From positions 6,510,001-6,574,000 of the forward strand of contig NC_079233.1 of NCBI RefSeq assembly GCF_028502605.1: a DNA stretch of 64,000 bases. Direction: 5' to 3'. Below, piece after piece: positions 12,419-22,321 of the stretch. Below the pieces are notes generated by a model that was given only the letters and a program-made list of their open reading frames with translations, was not told where the DNA came from and made no database searches. The position numbers were made by a program, and so were the translations under genes. Every line of letters begins with the position of its first letter. Position 1 is the stretch's first letter. The stretch is from Trichoderma breve. Its lineage: Eukaryota > Ascomycota > Sordariomycetes > Hypocreales > Hypocreaceae.

Positions 12419-15400
12419 ATGTACCTGAGAGTGACAAATGATAGTACTGATACCGGCGCAGCGGACGTTTCAACAAGCAGTCGTCGCCCATCGCCAGACC
12501 CAGTGTTCCGAAGACTGAGCAACGACCGTAACAGCAGCGTCCAAGACGACGTCAGTGCCAACAAGAACAACAACAGCCCGACAAGTGCTACAGGTACGAC
12601 GAGTAGTGGCAATAGTAGCAGCGGCGACGTTCGATGTGGCACTGGAGTCCGCATGGTGTTGAACAATGGCATGAGCATGTCACCGCCAGTCATGGATGGA
12701 TATGCAACCCGCCTGCACGAGGGCGGTAGCGATAGCGAGGACCAGGCCCTGCTGCAGCGGCAGCAGCAACGACAGGCCCAGGATCAGAGCCTAATCCAGA
12801 GTCGGCATTACCACCAGGGCCATATGCAGAAGCAGCGACAGCGGCCCCAAACCCCTCTCGAATTCCACCGGATCAACTTGGAGCGCCTCAGCGCTTCGAA
12901 TCTCAGGTCTTCATTTAGGGTCAATGCCAGCCCGAGACCTGGTCGTTCCATCACACCTGACCTCCCTCCAGGTCAAGGTGGTGCTGCGAGCGCTGCGCTT
13001 TCTGATTCAACCATGGCCCACCCATCCCGCGGCATTGGTTCTCAGCAGGGCTCGCCTAGGTCTATCCCGGGCAGCATTGGCCGTCGCCAAGGTGTCGTCT
13101 TCACCAGCGATGCTGCTTGCGATTCTTCGGATGGCACAGACTCCAGCCCCGCGATTCACCAGCAGAGAAGTTCAAACGGTCCCCCGATACGGCCCAGGAC
13201 GCGCACAATGGACGCCTCTATGCTAGGGCCACGAGGGCCGTCTTCAGCAGCCGAGTTTCGACATCGAGTTAGCAGCGTCTCGTCCGGGTCGCAGCCCTCC
13301 ATCGACGACCCAAAATCGTTGACGCCAAGTTCCGACCCGAGCTACTCGACGATACCGACCGTCAGAGTCCCGGAAATCTCAACCCCAACCTCCGCCTCCA
13401 AGGACAAGAGCAAATCATCTCACCACAATCGACGGCTTCTAAAGCGTCAACCTTCTCGACCGACCTCGCCATTGGTCGCACCCCAGCCCTCTGTCGATTC
13501 CTTCCCGTACCCCATCCCAACCGACGATGCGAACCGCCTAATATCGCTAATGAAGGCTCTGGGCGGGCGAATGCGTGGCGAACTAGAATACCAGGGTGAG
13601 TACCAGGGAACATGGCACACCGGAATGGCGTACATCGACGAGGAGAAGGGCACTCTTATGTTCGGGCTGGGCCATACCGGCCAGAGCGCTTCGTTCCACA
13701 TCCCTCTAGTTTCCGACCTGCGAGGCTGCAAAGTTCACGTCACGGGCTACCCCGATGCCGAGAGGGAATGCCTAGAGATTGTCCCTAACCAACTGGGCCT
13801 GGAGCTTCTGCTTAGGCCCATTATATCGGAGGAGCTGGAGCTGTGGCTCGCGGCCCTCTTGTGCTGGCAGCAGCTCGCGCCTCTCAACCTCAAAGTACCC
13901 AACGGAAAACCCAATAGCCCTTCTGGGCCCATTCGCCCCGAGATGAGGCGGCGGGCCAAGTCGAGCGATGCGGCGAGAGCCACAAACATCATCAAGGTCG
14001 GCAAGTTCATGCTCTGGGACAAGGGCCCTCCAAGGTCAGCACGTGCCGTCGTCCAGCGATCGTCAACGAGGGATCTCATGCACCCTTCCATGTTTTGGAG
14101 AAGGATTTCATGCGTTTTACAGGATAATGGAGAGTTTAGGCTCCTGATGGAGAACGACGTCTCAGTCTTGTCTAGCATCGAACTGTCGCAGCTTTCTCGG
14201 TGCGCCATCCAGGGCCTCGACCGCAGCGTCCTAGAGGAAGAATATTGCATTGCTATTTTCCCCATCTATGCCTCCACGGCCACCCACGTTTCCATTTTCC
14301 GACCCGTCTATCTGGCCGTCGACAGCCGCATCGACTTCGAGGTTTGGTTCGCCCTGCTTCGGACATTTGCCGTTCCCGACATCTTCTGTCTGGACGACCC
14401 TCAGACGGATGAGATTCAGGATGTTGCCGATATCGAGAAAGATCAACCGGGAGAGGTTTTCCGCATGGAGAAAATCATCAGAGTAAGAGTGATAGAGGCC
14501 AAGATCAAGGCCACTCCAAGCGTTGAATGGTTTTCGCCTGAGAAGTGCGGCAGAGTTGGCCCGGATCCTTTAGTCGGAAGCTATCTGGCAGAAGTCATCT
14601 TAGATGGCGAAGTCAGAGCCAGAACGACTACCAAGATGGACACAAAGAATCCCTTTTGGAGAGAGGATTGCGAGTTTAACGACTTACCGCCGATAATTCA
14701 AGACCTCTCCATTGTGCTAAAGCGAGTGGACTGCGGGCCTGACGGGTACTCAAAGTCGGCAAGCTCACCAGAGATTATTTGCGGGAGCGTAAGAATCCCC
14801 TTGAACGACTTGGAGAGAGGCCAGGGACAGGAACAGTGGCAGCCCATCTTGGATGAAAAACAGCAGAATATTGGGTCGATGCTAATCAAGGTGTTTCACG
14901 ACGAGCATGTTGCCCTTCTGTCGAAAGAATACGAGCCACTATCCGAGATTCTGCACCGATTCCCTACGGGCCTGACTACACTCATCTCTGCATCTCTGCC
15001 CGGCCAGCTTCGGACACTATCGGAGCTGTTTCTCAACATCTTCCAGGCCTCTGGTTCTGCAAGCGAGTGGCTAATGGCTCTGGTCGAGGATGAGATTGAT
15101 GGAATAGGAAGCCAGACCTCAATCAAGAAGTACCGGTTCAGCAATAGACTCAAATCGAGTGAATCGATGGAATCATCCAACGAGCGAGAGCTGATGGTCC
15201 GCGACATCCACAGGACACTGGCTGGAGAGGCCAACCTACTCTTCAGAGGTAACTCGTTGCTAACACAGTCTCTCGAGTTCCACATGCGACGCTTGGGCAA
15301 AGAATACCTGGAAGAAATATTACAGGACAAGATATACGAGATTAACGAATTAAATCCGGATTGCGAGGTTGATCCGAGCAAGCTGGCACACACCGGAGGA

Positions 15401-16468
15401 GACCTGGATCAACACTGGGGCCGTCTTATCCACCTCACGACGGAAATCTGGTTGTGCATTGCAGATTCGGCCGAAAGGATACCGGCAGAATTGAGGCACG
15501 TTCTCAAGTACATCCGCGCCGTAGCCGACGACCGCTATGGCGACTTCCTCCGCACCGTCAGCTACACATCCATCTCGGGTTTCCTTTTCTTGCGATTCAT
15601 ATGCCCTGCTATCCTCTCACCCAAGCTGTTTGGGTTACTTCGAGATCATCCTAGACCACAAGCACAACGTACCTTGACGCTCATTGCCAAGGCACTACAG
15701 AAACTTTCCAACCTTTCAACGTTTGGAAAGCGAGAAGAATATATGGAACCGATGAACCGCTTCCTAACTCAACAACGGCAGACTTTCCGAGGCTTCATCG
15801 ACCACGTTTGTGGTATCCCAGCCGATCGAGGCGGCCGCACCCTACCCCCCAGCTACATCACACCTGTCACCATCCTGAACCGCTTGGGGCCTACAGCACG
15901 CGAAGGATTCCCCAGTCTGCCGTATTTGATCGACCAGGCCCGGGGCTTCGCGAGTCTTGTCAAGTTGTGGGTGGATTCGCGTCCCATTGACGTCAAGCAG
16001 TCCCAGGTAGATGGAGAGTTGTTGATATTTAACGACTTGTGCTTTGGTTTGCAAAAGCGCGCCGACGCTTGCCTCGCCAAAGTGGTGGATTTCCGGAACA
16101 GAGAGGTCCCTTCGTTCATGTCTGCCGACCAACTTGCCGAAATCCTGGAACAGGTCAATTTTACCGGCCCGTATCACCCATATTACGTAGGAAACCCATC
16201 CTCTATGCCCAGCAGCTACGAGCGGCCCCCTGGTAGCTCTAGCAGCGATGGGGGCGGGGATTCGAAAGAAAAAAGACGCAGTAAAGAATGGAAGCGCGGA
16301 AGAGACGAAGCGGACTCGAAGAAGGGGAACAGTCCCCGAAACACAAGCGGCTCGGCCACCGGGAGTGTGAAGCAGAAGAATGGAAAAGTTGGCAGGAGTC
16401 TTTTAAGCGGCATCATGAAGATTGGTGGCTCAAGAGCCGAGAGTCCAGAAACCAAAGGGTCAAGATGA
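12419..16468 (+). CDS. BUD2: Ras-family GTPase-activating protein, BUD2/CLA2 type
   Basis: One uninterrupted exon of 1349 aa. Residues 1 to about 360 are Ser/Gln-rich and disordered. Residues about 365-495 and 525-665 look like two PH-type modules. A C2 domain follows at about 683-800 (RVRVIEAKIKA, then TKNPFWREDCEF). The RasGAP domain spans about 900-1200: LLFRGNSLLTQSLEF near residue 940 holds the expected arginine finger, and GFLFLRFICPAILSPKLFG near 1056 is the conserved GAP core helix. The tail is basic and Ser-rich. PH-like, C2 and RasGAP in this order fits yeast Bud2, the GAP for the Rsr1/Bud1 GTPase that sets the site of polar growth; the Bud2 assignment is an inference from architecture. 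An in-frame stop just upstream (12404-12406) supports the start unless a 5' intron is present. Confidence 0.85.
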   Translation: MYLRVTNDSTDTGAADVSTSSRRPSPDPVFRRLSNDRNSSVQDDVSANKNNNSPTSATGTTSSGNSSSGDVRCGTGVRMVLNNGMSMSPPVMDGYATRLHEGGSDSEDQALLQRQQQRQAQDQSLIQSRHYHQGHMQKQRQRPQTPLEFHRINLERLSASNLRSSFRVNASPRPGRSITPDLPPGQGGAASAALSDSTMAHPSRGIGSQQGSPRSIPGSIGRRQGVVFTSDAACDSSDGTDSSPAIHQQRSSNGPPIRPRTRTMDASMLGPRGPSSAAEFRHRVSSVSSGSQPSIDDPKSLTPSSDPSYSTIPTVRVPEISTPTSASKDKSKSSHHNRRLLKRQPSRPTSPLVAPQPSVDSFPYPIPTDDANRLISLMKALGGRMRGELEYQGEYQGTWHTGMAYIDEEKGTLMFGLGHTGQSASFHIPLVSDLRGCKVHVTGYPDAERECLEIVPNQLGLELLLRPIISEELELWLAALLCWQQLAPLNLKVPNGKPNSPSGPIRPEMRRRAKSSDAARATNIIKVGKFMLWDKGPPRSARAVVQRSSTRDLMHPSMFWRRISCVLQDNGEFRLLMENDVSVLSSIELSQLSRCAIQGLDRSVLEEEYCIAIFPIYASTATHVSIFRPVYLAVDSRIDFEVWFALLRTFAVPDIFCLDDPQTDEIQDVADIEKDQPGEVFRMEKIIRVRVIEAKIKATPSVEWFSPEKCGRVGPDPLVGSYLAEVILDGEVRARTTTKMDTKNPFWREDCEFNDLPPIIQDLSIVLKRVDCGPDGYSKSASSPEIICGSVRIPLNDLERGQGQEQWQPILDEKQQNIGSMLIKVFHDEHVALLSKEYEPLSEILHRFPTGLTTLISASLPGQLRTLSELFLNIFQASGSASEWLMALVEDEIDGIGSQTSIKKYRFSNRLKSSESMESSNERELMVRDIHRTLAGEANLLFRGNSLLTQSLEFHMRRLGKEYLEEILQDKIYEINELNPDCEVDPSKLAHTGGDLDQHWGRLIHLTTEIWLCIADSAERIPAELRHVLKYIRAVADDRYGDFLRTVSYTSISGFLFLRFICPAILSPKLFGLLRDHPRPQAQRTLTLIAKALQKLSNLSTFGKREEYMEPMNRFLTQQRQTFRGFIDHVCGIPADRGGRTLPPSYITPVTILNRLGPTAREGFPSLPYLIDQARGFASLVKLWVDSRPIDVKQSQVDGELLIFNDLCFGLQKRADACLAKVVDFRNREVPSFMSADQLAEILEQVNFTGPYHPYYVGNPSSMPSSYERPPGSSSSDGGGDSKEKRRSKEWKRGRDEADSKKGNSPRNTSGSATGSVKQKNGKVGRSLLSGIMKIGGSRAESPETKGSR

Positions 16469-17935
16469 GCCCGCACTTCCTCTTCTTTGGATATATATAC
16501 ACGCGCACAAACATATACATGACTTGGATTGTGGAGAGTATCAACCTACGAAGAATCCACACAAGGGGAATCCCTTTGCACCAGCTTTTGATTATCTTTG
16601 TTTTTTTTTTCCCTTTTCTCTTCATTTTTATTTCTTACTTTCCACTTTTACTCAGGCTATCTACATCTAGCTCTTGTCTGGTTTTTCTTTAGACGTCTTC
16701 CGGTTGGATACACAAAATGGTGTTGGGACATAATGGCTCTTGCATGGAGAAAGTTGTCGAAAGCTTCACTCCCATCTTTCATTACGCTCTTTTCATTTTA
16801 TATATTTTTCCCTCTCTATATCTTTTTGAAAGCTGTCTTTTCCGTATCGGATGGATGGGCTGAATAGATTATGGGGAGTTATCATCATCATCACTGGAGG
16901 TCCTCTCGTTTTCATATATACATTATCGCAGTTCGATCCCTTTCCTTCTTTTCTTTCTTTTCCCTCGCTGTCTAAAAGGGCTTGGCTCGTGTGCATGGTC
17001 CTTGTGATATGGCATCAATGGCTTAGATATACATGAGGGGAAAGAGAAGAAATAAAGGGGTAAAAGATACCAGCTCCGCTTATCACCTAGCTCTCGTTAC
17101 TGTTGTTTTCCTGAGTCCTTTCTTCACTGTTTTTCGCTTTGTCTTTTCCCATTTTGATATCAAAAGGTGCCTTTTGTGAACGGAGAGGTGGTTTCATTCC
17201 CACCCTCTTCTCAATTGTCTTTTCTCTTCTAATTTTCCTTCTGGTCCACAGTTCGCAAATGTTGGATGAGGATTCCCTTGAGATGGTAATCGGGTCTTGG
17301 GAGCATATATGTATTGTTTATGCGGAAAAATCGGCAAAGCATTCCTGTTAGATGGGCTTTTTGTGGCCAGTTGTGTTTTCTTTGGCAGTAAGGGCATCGA
17401 GGTGAGGGGGGAGAAGGGTTTGGAATAAGCAAACGAGATATCCAAATTGCCCTTTTTCTTCTTCTTACTTTCTAGATAACTTTGTTTCTTTCTTCATTCT
17501 TTTCATTCTTCTCTACGTGACTTTTTATCTCCTTTTTGTCGTGCTCTTATGGTTGCTTCTCTCATTTGGCTTTTGTAATAAGCTCTCTCTCGCTCTCTTT
17601 TGTATCTACGACACTTGTTCACTGTGACAACTCTTTTTTGTTTTTGCTTTCACTTGATACGTAATACCATATAAAGCTAATTAAGGCAACACAATTTGAA
17701 CTTTTTTTTTTTAAACTATGTGTATGTAAATAAGTGTGCTGGTGGTATCTTCCCTCCTTCTTCCACGTTAAACTTATCGCAGAGAGCCTGCTGGTTTTCT
17801 TGCTCTAACCTTTACGCCTTCCATGCTTAATAAAGATGTTTTTTTTTCAACCACTTGTCCGCCATATCCCCTGTTTTGCTGTTCTTTCTTGTATGTTTGC
17901 TTGTTTAATCATTTTTAGATACTAGAAATATTCAT
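16469..17935. other. Convergent 3' intergenic region
   Basis: About 1.5 kb of T-rich sequence between the convergent RasGAP and cyclophilin genes, presumably long 3' UTRs. A GTTCGATCCC string near 16931 resembles a tRNA B box, but no tRNA fold surrounds it. No gene is seen. Confidence 0.55.
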
Positions 17936-19199
17936 TTACTGAAAGAACTTCTTGTACGCGGCCTTCTCCTTTGCCGCCTTGGCAGCGGCCTTGGTTCGCA
18001 CGGCGTTGAGCTCGACGTTGACGGCAGAGTCGTTGGGTGCCAGCTTGTGAGCCTCCTCGAGATCCTTGAGGGCCTCCTCCTCGTCCTTTTGACGGACGTT
18101 GGCAAAGCCACGGCGGTAAAAGGCCTTTGCTCGGTCCGCGGGGGCGATGCCGGCAATGGCGAGGGCGGACGTGGCGCTGCGGACGGCCTCTGACCAGGCC
18201 TCTAGCTTGATGTGCAAGAGAGCAGAGTTGTTGTTGAGGGAGAAACGGAGGGCGTCGAGCTGGGCCTTGCCTTCGGGCCAGTCATCCAAGTCAGGCTCCT
18301 CGTTGAGGTACCGCAGGCCCTTTTCGTACTTCTCAAGACCGAGAGTGATGTTACCGGCCTTGAACGCCTTGTTGCCAAAGTCTTTGCAGTCTGAGGCGAT
18401 CTTGTGGGTAGTCTTGGCATCGGGGGGCGTAGCGCAGTCCTCGGGGAAGTCTTCGTGGGGATCGCCCAGAGCATCGGGCTGCTTGACGTCGGCGCTCAGG
18501 GCTTCGTCACCGGAGAGCTCGCCACAGTCGGCGATGACGGCGTCGCGGGAGGGTCGGTCGCCAGCCTCGGTACGGACGTTTTCGATTTGGCGGACGATGG
18601 ACTTGCCGTTGAGGACTTCACCAAAGACCACGTGCTTGCCATCCAAATGAGGCGTGGGGACAGTGGTGATGAAGAATTGAGAGCCGTTGGTATCTGGAAG
18701 AAAACACATTGATTAGATGAAGCTTTGGAGCATATGTAGAAGGATGTAACGTACTAGGACCGGCGTTGGCCATGGATAGCAGGAAGGGCTTCTCATGCTT
18801 CTTGGGGAAAGCCTCGTCCTCGAACTTGGCGCCATAGATGGATTCGCCGCCAGTGCCGTCTCCAGCCGTGAAGTCACCACCCTGGAAAAGCTCATGTTAG
18901 AAAATGTTTTGCGCAGAGGTCGGTTGTGCGACCAGAACAAGAGAGCAATGCAGGTTCGGTCATACCTGAATCATAAATTGCTTGATTACTCGGTGGAAGG
19001 TGGAGCCCTTGTAATGCAGAGGTTTGCCTGACTTGCCCACTCCCTTTTCGCCAGTGCAGAGAGCACGGAAGTTCTCGGCCGTCTTGGGCACGAGATCAGA
19101 GTACAGCTCCATGTTGATTCGACCAAGAGGCTTGCCGCCAAGAGTGATGTCGAAGAAGACGCGAGGGCGCGCGGCCTTGGTCTCGGTTTCGGAAGCCAT
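17936..19199 (-). CDS. CPR6: Cyclophilin 40: peptidyl-prolyl isomerase with TPR domain
   Basis: Three exons on the minus strand, 19199-18966, 18881-18755 and 18693-17936, give 372 aa with the frame intact. Introns are GTATG..CAG and GTACG..CAG. The cyclophilin domain fills residues about 10-175: [15 protein letters not shown] carries the catalytic Arg, and [19 protein letters not shown] has His where cyclophilin A has the cyclosporin-contacting Trp, as in other Cyp40 proteins. Residues about 215-370 form TPR helices ([21 protein letters not shown], then [17 protein letters not shown], then [20 protein letters not shown]), the Hsp90-binding module. The protein should act as a cytosolic Hsp90 co-chaperone and prolyl isomerase. 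It is convergent with the RasGAP gene and in tandem with DTD1. Confidence 0.95.
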
Positions 19200-20641
19200 G
19201 GCGAGAGTTGTGGAGAGAAGTGGAATGTATTAAGGGGGAGAGAATCGAATTGGAGTAGTTTGGGGAGTGAAGGAGGAAAAAAAGAAGAAAAGAGGTTTAA
19301 AAGCTGGCGAATCGTGGATCGGGTGAGGGAAGCACGTCTGCCTGCAAAAGATTCCTTGGGTTTCTCTGGATATGACGATGCGGGGTCGAGCTAGCGATGG
19401 GTGCTTTGGCCAAGCGAGGCAGACAGAGGCGGGCTGGAAATGGGAAGAATTGCGAGAGGAAGAGGAAGAGGGTGGAAGAGGAAGAAAGAGGGAGAGAGAA
19501 AAAAAATTAGGTTGATGGAGAGGAGAAGGAGAGGAGGAGAGAAGAGAGGGGAGCTACAAAGCTACAAAGCTACATATACAGAGCTACGCGATGACCTGAC
19601 CTGATTAGAGGTAGCCGACTGAGAGCGAATCAATTCATCAATCAATCAATCACAGTCAATCGATACCTGCTGCCTCGTACTATTAATATGTACCAAAAGT
19701 ACCTGATTAGGTTGTATTGACTGAATTTTGCCTCAATTCTCACATTACTCTTGGGCTCGTGCTAGTTTGTAGCTCGTATACCTGTAAGCCCAACTGTTGC
19801 TGACATCGGTTCAATGGATTCTTCGACTCAATTTCACTGCCGCTGCCCCTCCATTGATGCTTCCGGGCTGCCCCTCCATCGGCAAGGTCAGGCATCATTT
19901 CAGTGCTTGCAGTGGGGATTCGCCAATGGTGTTAGTGGCAGCGTTAGTGTCCAACCCCCGCCGCCGTGGAAGTTTCTAGCAGAGGTGACTGGCTGGTGCT
20001 TCTGGGCCGCAGCGCATTTGCATGGGTGCGATATGATGTACATGCGGTACAGACACATCATTGCAGCCCTACCTCCCTACCTTTACCATATCAAGCCGGG
20101 CTATATTTGAGTACAATCAATGAGAACCGCTGTAGATTACAAGGGAGCAGCATGTGCATAATCTACAGCATCATGCTTGCGAGTATGTACTGTATGTATG
20201 TAATCTGCATGCATTGGTACATGTATGCATGAGAAGTAACCTTGTCACCAACAACTTGCGGTACAATTATGAGGTAGGATGGGTGATTAGGCTCACGAAA
20301 CAGCCATGTGTCCGAACATTAAATGGCATCGGGGGTTTTTCCTTTCTCCCCATATTACTGCTGTATGGAATAGCACTCAAATTTGAAATCAATTGGATGC
20401 AAGTGACCAGTCACCTGTGGTGGCCTACCTACCTTAGTAGGTAGAACTAACATGCCGCTATTGAATCATCATCATCACCAGCTGTAGCCCGGCACTTGTT
20501 TAGGCATCAAGTAGTAGTCCCAATCGCTCTATATTAACATCTTGTATCCATTCCAAACAAGGCAATCCATATAGTCTATACACTGTATTGAATTCTATGC
20601 CATTCATCGTATGTATCATGTCGCCATCATCCGGTTTCACA
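19200..20641. other. Intergenic region upstream of cyclophilin 40
   Basis: About 1.4 kb. The first 350 bp, which is the cyclophilin 5' leader, is purine-rich on the plus strand (pyrimidine-rich in the transcript). A triple copy of a short AGCTACAAA-like unit lies near 19551-19575. The remainder is AT-rich with no credible open frame. Confidence 0.5.
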
Positions 20642-21391
20642 CTACCTCTCAGACACCGGTGCGCCGGCTTGGAGCTCCAAGGTAACCTAATTTCAACCGA
20701 CATCAGCATCAACGATGAGAGACCAACTCTGGCCCAGCAGTGACTTACCGGTCCATCGTTAACAAGGGCAACCTCCATCATGGCCTGGAATTTGCCGTCC
20801 TTGACTCGATCCACCTGGTACATGTCCTTGACCTTCTGGACAAAGTAGTGATACAGCCGACTCGCTTCTTCGGGATTCGCCGCGCCATGGAAATCTGGCT
20901 TGGTACCCTTCTTCGTCTTTGCCAGCAGCGTAAACTGAGATACTGGATATTTCGTCCATGAGCTTTGAAACATGCCGAAAAGACGGCCAAGCTAGTACTC
21001 ACCGCAGAGAACCTCGCCCTCAATGTCTGTTACACTCCTTTTCCACTGTCGCCAATCACCGCCATTAGCTATGTCTATGTCTCACAGCCCAACAGGGAGC
21101 CTTCACTTACTCGTCCTCCATCCTCGTCGTCCCAAAGTTTCATCTTGACAACTTTGTTGGCCAGTGAATCAGCCTCCTTTTCTGTGTCGCCTGGCGCAAC
21201 CGCGGCAAACACGAGCACGCCTCGGCCAATGGACGACACGAGCTCCTTTTCTACCGTCACAGACGCAGAGAGCACACGCTGGATTATTGCTTCACATTGC
21301 AAGTATTAGATAACATTGTCATGCTACTGTAATTTGTATACATGGAATCTTGTCCAGATAAAAGAGTAGGAAGCTTTTACCTACCCTTCAT
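20642..21391 (-). CDS. DTD1: D-aminoacyl-tRNA deacylase (DTD1)
   Basis: Five exons on the minus strand: 21391-21385 (only 7 nt), 21289-21111, 21045-21003, 20942-20749 and 20686-20642. They join in frame to 155 aa, close to the usual 145-155 for the family. The family start M-K-A-I-I-Q-R-V is rebuilt only if the 7-nt exon ATGAAGG is used. Family motifs are present: the SQFTLLA active-site loop, opening at the start of exon 4, and the Gly-cisPro motif in NDGPVT, split by the last intron. The enzyme removes D-amino acids, and glycine misloaded on tRNA-Ala, from tRNA in the cytosol. The minus-strand frame reads past the TAG at 20644-20642 only if the last intron is ignored, so I end the protein there. 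Confidence 0.9.
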
Positions 21392-22321
21392 TATGACAGC
21401 CGGTCTCGGAACTAGGCGCTTTGTGCCACCAAAACCGCAAAAGGTTGGAATGTTTTAGAGGAAGAATAGGGTAGAAACTTAAATTTGACAGCCTTGCTCC
21501 CCCTCACTCAGCGGGAACCAAAAGAGAGACAGGGTTATCTATCCGCTGGACAAGAAATGTAGTTAAAGAGTACAGATACAAAAGAAGAAACTCCGTAGCG
21601 AGACCGGAGATTTATCAACGCCTTGGCAGGAAAAGATTCCTTAATCACTTTATAAATGCCTTGAATCGCGTATCAAAGTCTTGTGTCATGTGAGTAACGG
21701 CGTAGCCACTTATCAGACATCCCACACGGCGCAAGTACCTCATGATAGAGACAATTGAATTTGATGGGGAAACCCATGCTGAATTCTAAGAATTTTTGTA
21801 TATAAAACAGCCAATTGTGTCATCTGGAAGATCTCATAATCGATAATGTCATTCAAACGGAGTTATACCACATTTTCAATAATTTTCCGCTGCAATCCTT
21901 GTTCGATCGGCTAATTGCCGCACAGCAATCGGTACATGCCGCTTGCTAGCCCGTGCAGCCTCGCGACTTGGCCTCATCAACTTCAATCTCGCACGTCCAA
22001 CGCTTTCAAAGGCTTTTCCAGCTCAATATCGCCACCACGACGTCTGGACAGCGCTCCGGAATCACCTCTCGAGACGGCCGCCTCAGTCGCTTCTTTGCCG
22101 CGCACTTGTGCCTCGCAACTGTCACGTGGCGCATGCCGGATCTCGCCTGCATACCTTTGGCCATAAAGGTTGCCCCACGAAAACGGACCAAGTCTCGACC
22201 TCCCCTCTGACGAAACTCTCACTGCACCCCCTTTGCAGGACCGCTGCGGAAACTTCACAGGCACAAAGCACAAACCGGAAAGGACGCCGCTCGGGCTTTT
22301 CTCCCTCCCCCTCCCGACAAA
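21392..22321. other. Divergent promoter region, DTD1 / NOT3
   Basis: About 930 bp between two divergent starts. The half next to NOT3 (21900-22321) is GC-richer and has overlapping open frames in all three plus frames, which looks like leader sequence rather than a gene. Confidence 0.5.

Noticed and set aside
16921..16945. GTTCGATCCC resembling a tRNA B box
   Set aside because: The flanking bases do not form a T-arm, and no A box or acceptor stem is found at the right distance.
20500..20650. Extension of the DTD1 reading frame to 20500
   Set aside because: It exists only if the last intron is not spliced; the spliced frame ends at a TAG at 20644-20642 after the expected V-T-L-E-L strand.
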